DNA of 64,000 nucleotides from Cupriavidus sp. WKF15 (GCF_029278605.1 NZ_CP119572.1:2604001-2668000); one strand, 5' to 3'. Shown: positions 18,192-27,456, numbered from the stretch's first letter. Numbers and translations are program-made. The notes: generated from the letters alone by a model not told the origin.

Positions 18192-19904
18192 TCAGGCGGT
18201 GGACTTTTGCGCGCCCGCGTTGCGCGCGTTTTCGGTTTCCTGCAACTGGCGCCACATCACCTTGCCCGTACCGGACTTGGGCAGGGCATCGACGAACTCG
18301 ACCACGCGCGGGTACTTGTAGGCCGCCATGTTTTCCTTGGCCCACTCGACGATCTGCTCCGCCGTGGTCTTGCCCCTGGCATGCGCACGCAGCACGACCA
18401 CGGCCTTCACAGTCTCGCCGCGATACGCGTCGCGCGTGCCGATGATGCATGCCTCCTGCACGTCCGGATGCTTGTACAGCAGGTTTTCCACTTCGGCCGG
18501 CCACACCTTGAAGCCCGACGCATTGATCATGCGCTTGAGGCGGTCGGTGATGAAGTAGTAGCCCTCTTCATCCATGCGCCCGAGGTCGCCGGTGCGAAAG
18601 AAGGTCTTGCCTTCGAATTCGATGAAGGCGTCGCGCGTGGCCTCCTCCTTGCCCCAGTAGCCCTTGAACACCTGCGGCCCCGACACGATGATCTCGCCGA
18701 CCTCGTTGGGCGGCAGTTCCTTGAGCGTGACCGGGTCGACCACGCGCGCGTCGGTATTGAAGGTCGGCACGCCCAGGCACTGCAGCTTCGGACGATCGGC
18801 CGGGTTGCTGTGGGTCGGCGCCATGGTCTCGGACAGGCCGTAGCCTTCCAGATAGTTCAGCCCGAACTGGTCGCGCAGCCGCTCCGCGACGGCCTGCGGC
18901 ATGGCCGCGCCGCCGCCGCCGATGTAGCGCAGGCTGGACAGATCGAACTCCGGCAGGTTGGGGCTGGCCAGGAAATCGATCACCATGGTCGGGATGTTGG
19001 TCCAGTGCGTGACCTGGTAGCGCGAAATCAGGCGGCCGGCCACTTCGCGGTCCCAGCGCGGCAGCATCACGACCGTGGCGCCGCTGTAGATCGGGCCGTT
19101 CATGCCGTACTGCATGCCGGTGACGTGAAACAGCGGCAGCACCGACAGGATCACCGATTCCGCGCCGCTGCCCGACCAGGTCGAGCCGCCGATGACGTTG
19201 TGCATCACCGAACGGTGCGTGTGAATGCAGCCCTTCGGGAAGCCAGTCGTGCCGGAGGTATACGGCATCACTGCCATGTCGTCGGGGCCTGCCGTGTGCG
19301 GCCCCGGCTGCAAGCCCGCGCCGAGCGCTTCGGCCCACGGCGTGGCGCCGGCCGGCAGCGGGTGCTGCGTGGTCAGCCAGGCGGCCGGGGCGTCTTCGGG
19401 GTGCTCGTGGGCGCTCGGCAGGGCGTCCGAATATTGCGTGACCAGCAGGTGCTGCAGGCGCTCGGCCGGCGCCAGTTCGGACAGCGCCTGCTCGACGCCG
19501 GCGCCCAGGTCCGCGGTGCAGATCGCCACGCGCGCGCCGGCATCAGTGACGTAGTGCTTGAACTCTTCGGCCCGGTTCATAGGGTTGACCGGCACCACCA
19601 CCGCATCCGCGCGCAGAATCGCGTAGTAGCTGATGATGAACTGCGGGCAGTTCTGCATGTACAGCAGCACGCGGTCGCCCTTCTTCACACCGGCCTTCTG
19701 CTGCAGCCAGCCCGCCAGGGCCGTGGCCTGCGCCTCCAGTTCGCCGAACGTGATGGCCTTGCCGAAATAGCGAATGGCCGCCTTGTCCGCGTAGCGATGC
19801 GCGGAAACCTCCAGGTTGTACCAGAGAGACGTCTCCGGCAGCACGATCGAGGTCGGCACGCGTTTTGGCCAGAACTGGAAATGCGGGCGAGCAGGGTTCT
19901 GCAT
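18192..19904 (-). CDS. long-chain/medium-chain fatty-acid-CoA ligase (AMP-forming)
   Basis: A 570-residue ANL-superfamily acyl-CoA synthetase activates a fatty acid to its CoA thioester through an acyl-adenylate. The P-loop PYTSGTTGFPKGCIHTH (near 214), GYGLSETM, RTGDLGRMDEEGYYFITDR and the C-terminal catalytic lysine motif PKSGTGKVMWRQLQ are present. ATG 19904 follows an AAGGAGA ribosome site at 7 bases; the frame extends further upstream but through the promoter region. A 12-bp palindrome, GAACGATCGTTC, upstream suggests control by a TetR/FadR-type repressor. Chain-length preference cannot be read from the sequence; pimeloyl or aromatic acids are not excluded. Confidence 0.92.
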   Translation of the reverse strand: MQNPARPHFQFWPKRVPTSIVLPETSLWYNLEVSAHRYADKAAIRYFGKAITFGELEAQATALAGWLQQKAGVKKGDRVLLYMQNCPQFIISYYAILRADAVVVPVNPMNRAEEFKHYVTDAGARVAICTADLGAGVEQALSELAPAERLQHLLVTQYSDALPSAHEHPEDAPAAWLTTQHPLPAGATPWAEALGAGLQPGPHTAGPDDMAVMPYTSGTTGFPKGCIHTHRSVMHNVIGGSTWSGSGAESVILSVLPLFHVTGMQYGMNGPIYSGATVVMLPRWDREVAGRLISRYQVTHWTNIPTMVIDFLASPNLPEFDLSSLRYIGGGGAAMPQAVAERLRDQFGLNYLEGYGLSETMAPTHSNPADRPKLQCLGVPTFNTDARVVDPVTLKELPPNEVGEIIVSGPQVFKGYWGKEEATRDAFIEFEGKTFFRTGDLGRMDEEGYYFITDRLKRMINASGFKVWPAEVENLLYKHPDVQEACIIGTRDAYRGETVKAVVVLRAHARGKTTAEQIVEWAKENMAAYKYPRVVEFVDALPKSGTGKVMWRQLQETENARNAGAQKSTA

Positions 19905-19964
19905 CGAAGAGTCTCCTTTGCGGTCTTGGGTGACCTGTTTGTAAGGCATTAAGTCACTATAACC

Positions 19965-19976
19965 GAACGATCGTTC
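19965..19976. promoter_or_regulatory. palindromic operator upstream of the acyl-CoA ligase gene
   Basis: The perfect 12-bp palindrome GAACGATCGTTC lies 60 bases upstream of the ligase start, next to a TATAGT -10-like box on the minus strand (about 19957-19962). Palindromes of this type are bound by TetR-family repressors of fatty acid degradation. Symmetry and position are seen; the binding protein is inferred. Confidence 0.65.
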
Positions 19977-20103
19977 TATTTTCAATCGGTGGCTTCCCCG
20001 AATCGCGTGTTCAAGGTAATGCCGACGCCGGTTGCAATTGGCGCCTTTGCCCTCACAATCCTGCTATTGCCGAACTCCATGCCTGCCCGACAGGCTAGCC
20101 GCC

Positions 20104-20949
20104 ATGAGCGATGTCACCCTGCAGAATTTTGAATCGGAAGTGATCGAGGCCTCGCGCCAGGCCCCTGTCCTCGTGGATTTCTGGGCGCCGTGGTGCGGCC
20201 CTTGCCGGACCCTCGGCCCGATGCTCGAGAAGCTCGAGGCAGAAGCCGACGGCCAGTGGAAGCTGGTCAAGGTGAACGTTGACGAGAACCAGGAGCTGGC
20301 CGGCCATTTCGGCGTGCGCAGCATCCCTCATGTGGTGGCCATCGCCGACGGGCAGGCGGTGGACCAGTTCATCGGCGTACTGCCGGAATCGGGCCTGCGC
20401 GACTTCCTGTCGCGCCTCACGCCAAACCCGGCGCAACTGGCACTGGACGACGCCCAGTCGCTGGCCGCCGCTGGCGACCGGCAGGCCGCCGGCGATGCCT
20501 TCCGGTCGGCGCTGGCGCTGGATCCGGGATCGGATGCGGCGCGCTTCGCCTATATCAGCTTCCTGCTGGACGGCAATGCGGTCGCCGAGGCGGAAGCGGA
20601 ATTCGGCAACTTGTCTGCACAAGCCGCCCAGGACGATGCCTACGCCGCCCTGCGCACGCGCGTGGAAGCCATGAAGGGCGTGGCGGACCTGCCTGACGAA
20701 CAGACCCTGGCGAGCCGTGTCGCGGCCGACCCGCAAGACCTGCCGGCCCGCCTTGACCTGGCGCGACTGCTGATCGCCCGGCAGCAGTACGAACACGCAC
20801 TCGAGCAATTGCTGGCTATCGTGCGCACGGATCGCGGCTTTGAAGACGATATCGGCCGCAAGACCATGATCTCGGTCTTCGACATGCTTGCCGACCAGCC
20901 CGAAGTGGTATCGCGCTGGCGCCGTCAGTTGAGCACCTCGCTCAACTGA
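20104..20949 (+). CDS. thioredoxin-TPR protein (CnoX/YbbN-like co-chaperone)
   Basis: A 281-residue protein with a thioredoxin domain at residues 1-107 and tetratricopeptide-like helices from about 115 to 281 (QLALDDAQSLAAAGDRQAAGDAF, SDAARFAYISFLLDG, LPARLDLARLLIARQQYEHALEQL). This is the architecture of CnoX/YbbN, which protects substrates for GroEL/DnaK. The active site WCGPC (30-34) is intact, whereas E. coli YbbN has lost the canonical pair, so this protein should be able to carry out thiol-disulfide exchange. No signal peptide, so cytoplasmic. ATG 20104 is used; an in-frame ATG at 20032 only adds a non-conserved leader. Confidence 0.93.
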   Translation: MSDVTLQNFESEVIEASRQAPVLVDFWAPWCGPCRTLGPMLEKLEAEADGQWKLVKVNVDENQELAGHFGVRSIPHVVAIADGQAVDQFIGVLPESGLRDFLSRLTPNPAQLALDDAQSLAAAGDRQAAGDAFRSALALDPGSDAARFAYISFLLDGNAVAEAEAEFGNLSAQAAQDDAYAALRTRVEAMKGVADLPDEQTLASRVAADPQDLPARLDLARLLIARQQYEHALEQLLAIVRTDRGFEDDIGRKTMISVFDMLADQPEVVSRWRRQLSTSLN

Positions 20950-21016
20950 CGGCACCCAGACATGGCGCGGTAAACTGGCGGGCCCGATTTCCTGCATTCC
21001 ACCCGCCATACCCGCC

Positions 21017-21406
21017 ATGACCGCATCCGTGCGCCTGATCGATTTCCAAGCCGCCGCGCCCGCGCCTACCCACGACCGCCCGCGCCCCGACCGCCTCGTC
21101 GCGGGCAATCCCGACCGCACCACCTGGACGCACTACAGCGCCCGGCATGGCGATTTCGATTGCGGTATCTGGGCTTGCGAACCGGGTGCGTGGCGCATTG
21201 CCTTTCCGGCCGGCAAGGAGGAATTTTTCCACGTGATTAGCGGCCGCCTGCGCATCAGCGACGATGCCGGCGCCGCCAACGAGTTCGGGCCGGGCGATGC
21301 CTGCGTCATTCCCGCCGGATTCACCGGCCTGTTCGAGGTCCTGGAGCCGGTGCGCAAGTACTTTGTCGTGATCGACCGCGAGGCGCCTCCCGGCCAGCCC
21401 GCCTGA
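21017..21406 (+). CDS. cupin-domain protein (DUF861-like)
   Basis: A 129-residue single-domain cupin of the ureidoglycine-aminohydrolase-like (DUF861) type. It has TTWTHYSARHGDFDCGIWACEPGAW, KEEFFHVISGRLRISDDAG, and FGPGDACVIPAGFTGLFEVLEPVRKYFVVI. The E and H in EEFFHVISG and the conserved glycine turns fit a small beta barrel, probably metal-binding. Its substrate is unknown; relatives occur as stand-alone genes near catabolic genes. Its stop is one base before the stop of the converging hemerythrin gene. Confidence 0.88.
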   Translation: MTASVRLIDFQAAAPAPTHDRPRPDRLVAGNPDRTTWTHYSARHGDFDCGIWACEPGAWRIAFPAGKEEFFHVISGRLRISDDAGAANEFGPGDACVIPAGFTGLFEVLEPVRKYFVVIDREAPPGQPA

Positions 21407-21407
21407 A

Positions 21408-21851
21408 TCAGGCCGCCTGGCCAGCCGGCGCCTCGATCAGCGTGAAGCCGTTCTCGCGCATGTGCTCGACCATCATGGCATCCATGGACTTGACGTGGTG
21501 ATCGAACCAGCCCGACAGCTCGGCCACCAGGCGGCGGCCCAGGTCCAGTTCCCCGTCGCTGACGACCTTGTCGCGCACGGCCTGGGCCACGGCGAGTACC
21601 TGCTTGTGCTCGCCGGCATGGCAATGGCGCGGGCCGAATCCCATGGCCTCCATCCAGGACTCCTCCTGGGCGAAGTGATGCCGGGTATGCTCGATCCATT
21701 CGTCCATGGCGGCCAGGAAACCGGCGTCGTCCGCACGCGCAACGGCATCCAGCAATTGCACGAACTCCGCATGGGTGGCGTCGGTAACCGGTTCGCCCAG
21801 CAGCAGGTGGGCAGGCAGGCCGTCGGTGGAAAGCTGGTCTTTGGGATCCAT
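21408..21851 (-). CDS. bacteriohemerythrin-like protein
   Basis: A 147-residue single-domain hemerythrin, a four-helix bundle carrying a di-iron site that binds O2. Candidate ligands are all present: His27 in THAEF, His59 and Glu63 (HFAQE), His78 and His82 (HAGEH), His119 and Asp124 (HVKSMD). The length is that of bacteriohemerythrins, which may supply or store oxygen or sense redox changes. No signal sequence. The gene stands alone between a cupin gene and a kinase gene. Confidence 0.9.
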   Translation of the reverse strand: MDPKDQLSTDGLPAHLLLGEPVTDATHAEFVQLLDAVARADDAGFLAAMDEWIEHTRHHFAQEESWMEAMGFGPRHCHAGEHKQVLAVAQAVRDKVVSDGELDLGRRLVAELSGWFDHHVKSMDAMMVEHMRENGFTLIEAPAGQAA

Positions 21852-22010
21852 GGAAGGAGCTGGCGCGGCGGGCGGTTTGAAAAGAAACAGAAAGGATACC
21901 GAAATCAGCCCCGCGGTATCTGATATTGCGCAAATCGGCCCCGAACGCGCGGCAGGTTATGCTTCCTGTTGCGCCGCCACCGGCGGCACCCCTGAGCCAA
22001 GCCTTCTTCG

Positions 22011-22589
22011 ATGCCACGACTGATCTTCTTTTGCGGCCATGCCGGCACCGGCAAGTCCACCCTTGCTCATCGCCTGATCGGCCCGCTGATGCAGGCCACC
22101 GGCGAGCCGTTCTGCCTGCTCGACAAGGACACGCTGTACGGCCGCTACAGCGCGGCCGCCATGGCTGCCATCACCGGCGACCCGAACGACCGGGACAGCC
22201 CGGCCTACCTGGAAAACCTGCGCGATCCCGAATACCAGGGCCTGCTCGACACCGCGCGGGAAAACCTGGCACTCGGCATCAGCGTCCTGGTGGTCGGGCC
22301 CCTGTCACGCGAAGTCAAAGCCCATCAACTCCATGATCCGGCCTGGCTGAATGTGCCGGGCAACACCACCGTGCGCATCGTGTGGGTGCACCTGCCGGAG
22401 GACGAGGCCCACGACCGCATCGTACGGCGCGGCAATCCCAACGACGCCTACAAGCTCGCGCACTGGGATGCCTATCGCACGCGCCGCTTCATGCCGGAGC
22501 CGGCTGAATACCCGGAACTCATCTACTTCAGCAACCTCGCGCCCGCGGAGGCAGAAACGCAAGCGCTGCTGGGCGCGCTGAGCGCCTAG
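22011..22589 (+). CDS. P-loop kinase/ATPase of unknown substrate
   Basis: A 192-residue protein with a Walker A motif GHAGTGKST (9-17) close to the N-terminus, then DKDTLYGRY, RENLALGISVLVVGPLSREV, and WVHLPEDEAHDRIVRRGNPNDAYKLAHWDAYRTRR. This layout is that of zeta-toxin/gluconate-kinase-like P-loop kinases (AAA_33 type), where the last block forms the lid with arginines. The substrate is not recognisable. No antitoxin-like partner is adjacent, so a toxin role is unlikely. Its stop codon overlaps the stop of the converging tcdA gene within the palindrome CCTAGG. Confidence 0.85.
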   Translation: MPRLIFFCGHAGTGKSTLAHRLIGPLMQATGEPFCLLDKDTLYGRYSAAAMAAITGDPNDRDSPAYLENLRDPEYQGLLDTARENLALGISVLVVGPLSREVKAHQLHDPAWLNVPGNTTVRIVWVHLPEDEAHDRIVRRGNPNDAYKLAHWDAYRTRRFMPEPAEYPELIYFSNLAPAEAETQALLGALSA

Positions 22590-23461
22590 GCTTCGCCCCT
22601 GGCAATGGCGCCGATCGCGGCCGACGCCGCCACGAAACCGAACACCGCGGTCACGGCCACGGAAGAGCCAAAACCTGCGCAGGCCAGGCCCTGCGGACCC
22701 GCCGCAGGCGTCGCGGCAGCGGCCGGCGGCGCTTCGTCGATCTCGCAGGCCTGCTGTTCGGGCGCGGGATATTGCAGCGGCTCATCCGAATAGACCGCGG
22801 CAATGCCGAACTTCTTCTTCGGGTCGCGCGTAAAGCCCCAGTCCTTGCGCAGGTTCGCGCGCACCTTGGCAAGCAGCGGATCCTGGATGGTGCGGGCGAG
22901 ATCGTCGATGCGCACGCGCGTCGGATCGAACTGGCCGCCCGCGCCGCCGCAGGTGATGACCGGCACGCCCTGCCGGCGCGCCCAGCCGAGCATCGCGGTC
23001 TTCACCCGCACCGCATCGATCGCGTCGATGACATAGTCGAGGCCAGTGCCGAGCAGTTCGGCAACATTGTCGAGCGTGACGAAGTCATCGACCTGCGTGA
23101 CCTGGCAGCGCGGGTTGATCGCCAGGACGCGCTCGGCCATGGCCTCGACCTTGGCGCGGCCGTACGCATCGCCGAGCGCATGGATCTGCCGGTTGGTATT
23201 GGACAGAGCGATGTGGTCCAGGTCAATCAGCGTGATGCGCCCGACCGCATTGCGCGCCAGCGCCTCGGCAGCCCAGCTGCCGACGCCGCCGATGCCCACC
23301 ACGCAAACGCTGGCGGCCTCCAGCCGGGCCAGACCGGCATTGCCATAGAGCCGGGCGACGCCGCCGAAGCGGCGGTGGTAATCATCGTCGGCCGGGCTTT
23401 CGTGGGTCAGCGGCTCGGGCAAACCCGGCAGGTCGGTCAGGGAGGGGACAGCGTCGTTCAT
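22586..23461 (-). CDS. tcdA: tRNA threonylcarbamoyladenosine dehydratase (TcdA/CsdL)
   Basis: A 291-residue ThiF/E1-like enzyme that cyclises t6A37 of tRNAs to ct6A using ATP. It has the N-terminal YHRRFGGVARLYGNAGL, the nucleotide-binding GIGGVGSWAAEALAR (56-70), LIDLDHIALSNTNRQIHALGDAYG and VIDAIDAVRVKTAML. DPKKKFGIAAVYSDEP is diagnostic of TcdA. The hydrophobic C-terminal segment GSSVAVTAVFGFVAASAAIG is the membrane-associated tail also seen in E. coli. ATG 23461 gives the family N-terminus; a longer frame to 23536 is possible. It is monocistronic. Confidence 0.93.
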   Translation of the reverse strand: MNDAVPSLTDLPGLPEPLTHESPADDDYHRRFGGVARLYGNAGLARLEAASVCVVGIGGVGSWAAEALARNAVGRITLIDLDHIALSNTNRQIHALGDAYGRAKVEAMAERVLAINPRCQVTQVDDFVTLDNVAELLGTGLDYVIDAIDAVRVKTAMLGWARRQGVPVITCGGAGGQFDPTRVRIDDLARTIQDPLLAKVRANLRKDWGFTRDPKKKFGIAAVYSDEPLQYPAPEQQACEIDEAPPAAAATPAAGPQGLACAGFGSSVAVTAVFGFVAASAAIGAIARGEA

Positions 23462-23651
23462 GCTGGCGGCGGGCTGGAAATCGGGCGGAAAAACCGAGCG
23501 GAAAAACGTGCAGGCGCGCACATCCGCGCACGCCACACCCTGTCAGCCATAGCCCGACAGGTAAGCAAAGCGCGCAACTATACAATAGACATAGTGTCCC
23601 GTCCGCCGCATAAGTTGCAGATGCCGGGCGCCCTCCTACAGGAGACACCCC

Positions 23652-26000
23652 ATGCCGGTGCACCGCAAGGTCATTCTCTGGACAGTGCTTACGCCGATCC
23701 TGCTGATTGCCCTGCTGGTCATCCTGATCCTGACCTTCGACTGGAACCGCCTGAAGCCCTGGCTAAACGAGCGCGTGTCGGAGGCCATCGGTCGCCCGTT
23801 CGCGATCAATGGCGACCTTACCGTCACCTGGCGCACGGGCGAGGGGGAAACCGGCTGGCATACGCTGGTGCCGTGGCCCCGGCTGTCGGCGCGCGACATC
23901 ACCATCGGCAACCCGGACTGGGCCAAGGCGCCGAATATCGGGACGGTGCGCGAGCTGATCTTCGTGCTGCGCCCGGTGCCGCTGCTGACGCACGAGATCG
24001 CGGTGCCGACCATCGTGATCGACAGCCCCGCGGTGTGGCTCGAACGGCTGGCCGACAACCGCAATAACTGGACCTTCGACACCGGCCCGAAAACCGGGAA
24101 GTCCCCCTGGCATCTCGATATCGGCGAAGTGGTGCTGGCACGCGGCAACCTGGCACTGTCCGACCAGGCGCAGAAGATCGAGCTCCAGGCGACAGTCGAC
24201 ACTGTCGGAGATGGCTCGCTTTATGACAAGGCACGAGACGGCGCGCTGGTCGCGCCGGAAGTCGCGGCAGCGGCCAGCGAATCGGCGCCGGGTGCGGCGA
24301 GCGCACCGCCCGCTTCCGGACCCCCGGCCAATGCCGTGGCCGGCAACCAGCGCTATGGCCTGCGCTGGAAGGCCACCGGCCGGTATAACGAGGCGACTAT
24401 CAACGCGAGCGGCAAGGCCGGTAATGTGCTCAGCCTGCGCAATATCAACCTGCCCTATCCGCTGCTGGCTGACGTGCGCGTCGGTGCGACCCGGGCCGTC
24501 ATCGAGGGCACGCTGACCAACCCTGCGCACCTCGCCGCGCTGGATGTCCATCTGCAGTTGCAGGGCGACAGCATGGCCAAGCTGTACGCGCTGACTGGCA
24601 TCGTGCTCCCGTCCACGCCGCCATACGAAACGCGCGGCCGGCTCGTGGCAACGATCCACAAGGGCGCCTCGGTTTATGAGTACCGCGGCTTTACCGGCCG
24701 CGTCGGCGGCAGCGACCTGAGCGGTACGCTGACCTTCACGCAGCGTGCGCCGCGGCCGCTGCTGGAGGGCAAGCTGGTCTCCAACGAACTGCGCTTCGTC
24801 GACCTGGCACCGCTGATCGGCGCCAACGCGAAGCCGGGCAAGGCAGCGCCAGACAGCAATGTGCGCCAGCCGGCCGACAAGGCGCTGCCAGTGGCGCCGT
24901 TCCGCACCGAGCGCTGGGATGCGATCGATGCCGACGTGCACTTCACCGGCAAGCGGATCATCCGCGACGAACGGCTGCCGGTCACCGACCTCGTGACGCA
25001 CCTGAAGCTGAAGGATGCCGTGGTGCTGCTGGACCCGCTCAACTTCGGCGTGGCCGACGGCGATCTCACGTCCACTATCCGCCTCGACGGCAAGCGCGAG
25101 CCGATGGGCGCCATGATCGACATGCGCGCGCGTCACCTCAAGCTCAAGCAGCTTTTCCCGACCGTGCAGTCAATGCGGGCCAGCATCGGCGAGATCAACG
25201 GCAGCGCCAAGCTGTCTGCCGCAGGCAATTCGGTGGGGGCGTTGCTGGGATCCTCCAACGGCGAAGCCAAGCTGCTCATCGAGAACGGCACCGTGAGCAA
25301 GTTCCTGCTGGAGGCGATGGGCCTGAACCTCGGCAGCGTGATCATTTCCAAGCTGTTCGGCGACAAGCCCGTACAGATCAACTGCGGCGTCAGCGATTTC
25401 GCCTTCACCAACGGCATCGCGCGGGCGCGTACCTTCGTGCTGGACACGCAAGACGCAGAGATCGTCACCGAAGGCGCGGTCGACCTCAACAGCGAAAAGC
25501 TGGCAATGACGATCCATCCGGACTCCAAGGGCGTGCGGATCCTCTCGCTGCGCTCGCCGCTCTATGTGGGCGGCACGCTGAAGAAGCCACGTGTAAGCCC
25601 CGATTTCGGCGTGCTCGCTCTGCGGGCCGGGGGAGCGCTGGCGTTGGCACTGGCGGCGCCGGTGGCCACGGCAGTGGTGCCGCTGGTGGATTTGTCGTCG
25701 TCGAAGGAAAACCATTGCGGCCAGCTGCTCGCGGAGTTGGGTAAGAAGCCGGCCGCGCCGCCCCCCGGCAAGACCTACCGCGATCCGAAGGCTCCGGGCG
25801 CGGCCAGCGCGGTCGCATCCGAATTGCGCAAGCCTGGACAGCCGGGCGCCGCCGAACAGGCCAAGCAGGTCCATCAGGCGCAGGAAGGCCGTACCGTACC
25901 GGGCCAGCAGGCGGCCGACGGCGCCCGGCCCCCGGCGCCCCAGCCTGCGGCGCCAGCCAACCGCCCGGCAAACGACACCGAGCTATACCGGGGCGGCTGA
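23652..26000 (+). CDS. AsmA-family protein
   Basis: A 782-residue AsmA/YhdP-like inner-membrane-anchored periplasmic protein. One membrane helix lies near the N-terminus (about 7-28, WTVLTPILLIALLVILILTF), then NERVSEAIGRPFAINGDLTVTW, typical of the AsmA N-terminal domain. A long beta-rich middle and the C-terminal AsmA_2 block (LIENGTVSKFLLEAMGLNLGSVIISKLFGDKPVQINCGVSDFAF, LRSPLYVGGTLKKPRV) follow. The last 120 residues are a Pro/Ala/Gln-rich tail. The family moves phospholipids between membranes and affects outer-membrane assembly. It is followed by an intrinsic terminator 170 bases after its stop. Confidence 0.92.
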   Translation: MPVHRKVILWTVLTPILLIALLVILILTFDWNRLKPWLNERVSEAIGRPFAINGDLTVTWRTGEGETGWHTLVPWPRLSARDITIGNPDWAKAPNIGTVRELIFVLRPVPLLTHEIAVPTIVIDSPAVWLERLADNRNNWTFDTGPKTGKSPWHLDIGEVVLARGNLALSDQAQKIELQATVDTVGDGSLYDKARDGALVAPEVAAAASESAPGAASAPPASGPPANAVAGNQRYGLRWKATGRYNEATINASGKAGNVLSLRNINLPYPLLADVRVGATRAVIEGTLTNPAHLAALDVHLQLQGDSMAKLYALTGIVLPSTPPYETRGRLVATIHKGASVYEYRGFTGRVGGSDLSGTLTFTQRAPRPLLEGKLVSNELRFVDLAPLIGANAKPGKAAPDSNVRQPADKALPVAPFRTERWDAIDADVHFTGKRIIRDERLPVTDLVTHLKLKDAVVLLDPLNFGVADGDLTSTIRLDGKREPMGAMIDMRARHLKLKQLFPTVQSMRASIGEINGSAKLSAAGNSVGALLGSSNGEAKLLIENGTVSKFLLEAMGLNLGSVIISKLFGDKPVQINCGVSDFAFTNGIARARTFVLDTQDAEIVTEGAVDLNSEKLAMTIHPDSKGVRILSLRSPLYVGGTLKKPRVSPDFGVLALRAGGALALALAAPVATAVVPLVDLSSSKENHCGQLLAELGKKPAAPPPGKTYRDPKAPGAASAVASELRKPGQPGAAEQAKQVHQAQEGRTVPGQQAADGARPPAPQPAAPANRPANDTELYRGG

Positions 26001-26169
26001 TACCCTCGCACCCTCAGCGCAGCAAATTCACAACACTTGTGCATGAATTCGCCGCTCTGCGCGATTCGCGCGTTGTGCCATGCGCACGGCCGGCGCATAA
26101 TTAAACGGCCATTTACAAGATGTATCAAACAAATGGCACACTCCGGGTGTCGGCAACGGCGCCCTTCCG

Positions 26170-26201
26170 AAGGTGCGGCCTGTGGCCGCCCTTGTTTTTT
26201 T
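26170..26201 (+). terminator. intrinsic terminator downstream of asmA
   Basis: Stem AAGGtGCGGCC / GGCCGCcCTT with a three-base loop, then seven T residues (26195-26201). It lies between asmA and the MFS gene. It argues that the MFS reading frame, open from 26173, is not translated from there but from ATG 26251. Confidence 0.85.
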
Positions 26202-26250
26202 GTTGCCCGTCGCAAGTCGGCAACAAAAGCCCAATTTGCCGCCCGCCCCC

Positions 26251-27456
26251 ATGACGCTGCCACATGCCGCCGTCCCGCCGATCAGCTGGCTGATCGCGCT
26301 GACGGTGTGCAATCACGTGGCGTTCAATGCGAGCCGCGTGGTGGTGTCCTTGTTTGCCATCTCACTTAAGGCGTCGACCGTTACGCTGGGCTTGCTGATG
26401 TCGCTCTATGCGCTGCTGCCCATGCTGCTCGCGATCCGCGCCGGCAAGCGCATCGACGAGATCGGTCCGCGCAAGCCGATGACGGCGGGCTCGCTGATGG
26501 TCGTGGCCGGCACGTTGCTGCCGGCCGTGTGGCAGGAGATCGCTGCGCTGTACTTCTCCTGCGCGCTGATCGGCGTGGGCTTCATGCTGGTCCAGGTGGC
26601 GATGCAATTGCTGATCGGCCAGGTATCCACCAACGACACGCGCCTGCGCAACTACACGCTGCATGCGCTTGGATTGTCGGTGTCGGGCACGCTCGGGCCG
26701 GTCGTGATGGGCTATGTGATCGAGCATGCCGGGTTCCGGCCCGCATTCCTCGTGCTGGTGGTGGTCGCGCTGGCCGGCCAGGCCGGGCTGCAGTGGGTAC
26801 GTCCGCGCCTGCCCGCGCGGGGCGGCAATGCCGGGCGCATCGCCATCGAAGACGGCAGCCGCCGCTCCACGCTGGACCTGCTGCAGTACCCGGAACTTCG
26901 CGCAGTCTTTGTCGCCAGCGCGGTGCTGTCGGCCGCCTGGGACCTGCACGCGTTCCTGATCCCGATCCAGGGTTCGCGCATCGGCCTGTCGCCGTCATCG
27001 ATCGGCTGGGTGCTGGGGGCGTTCGCAATCGCCACGTTCGCGATTCGCGTGGCCATGCCGATGGTGTCGCGCCGGCTGTCGGAGTGGAAGATCATCCGCA
27101 TCGCGCTGATGTTGGGGGCAACGGCTTACCTGATCTACCCGTTCGTCACCCATTTCTGGATGATGTGCGGCCTGGCCTTCATCCTTGGCCTGGCGCTTGG
27201 CAGTGCCCAGCCCAATGTCATGAACATTCTCCACACGGCCTCGCCCAGCGGCCGTGCCGGCGAGGCATTGGGGCTGCGCTCCGCTGTCCTCAACACCAGC
27301 CAGGTGGTGTGGCCGCTCACGTTCGGCGTGGTCGGCACGGCACTGGGCATGCTGCCCATCTTTCTTTCCATGGCGGGCGCCATGGGCATGGCCGGCCTCT
27401 ACTCACGGCGGCAGGCACGCGCCGCACAAGCAGAATTTTCTCCGCCGACGCATTGA
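26251..27456 (+). CDS. MFS-family transporter
   Basis: A 401-residue major facilitator protein with about 12 hydrophobic helices in two halves. The family loop motif between helices 2 and 3 is present as GKRIDEIGPRKPMTAG. A second-half counterpart is SRRLSEWKIIRIAL, with SAQPNVMNILHTASPSGRAGEALGLRS between late helices. It is an inner-membrane secondary transporter; the drug or metabolite moved cannot be told. ATG 26251 is chosen because the upstream part of the frame overlaps an intrinsic terminator. pdxH follows after 84 bases. Confidence 0.9.
   Translation: MTLPHAAVPPISWLIALTVCNHVAFNASRVVVSLFAISLKASTVTLGLLMSLYALLPMLLAIRAGKRIDEIGPRKPMTAGSLMVVAGTLLPAVWQEIAALYFSCALIGVGFMLVQVAMQLLIGQVSTNDTRLRNYTLHALGLSVSGTLGPVVMGYVIEHAGFRPAFLVLVVVALAGQAGLQWVRPRLPARGGNAGRIAIEDGSRRSTLDLLQYPELRAVFVASAVLSAAWDLHAFLIPIQGSRIGLSPSSIGWVLGAFAIATFAIRVAMPMVSRRLSEWKIIRIALMLGATAYLIYPFVTHFWMMCGLAFILGLALGSAQPNVMNILHTASPSGRAGEALGLRSAVLNTSQVVWPLTFGVVGTALGMLPIFLSMAGAMGMAGLYSRRQARAAQAEFSPPTH

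Noticed and set aside
22011..22589. Zeta-type toxin reading of the P-loop kinase
   Set aside because: No antitoxin gene next to it, and the neighbours are ordinary housekeeping genes; a metabolite kinase fits as well.
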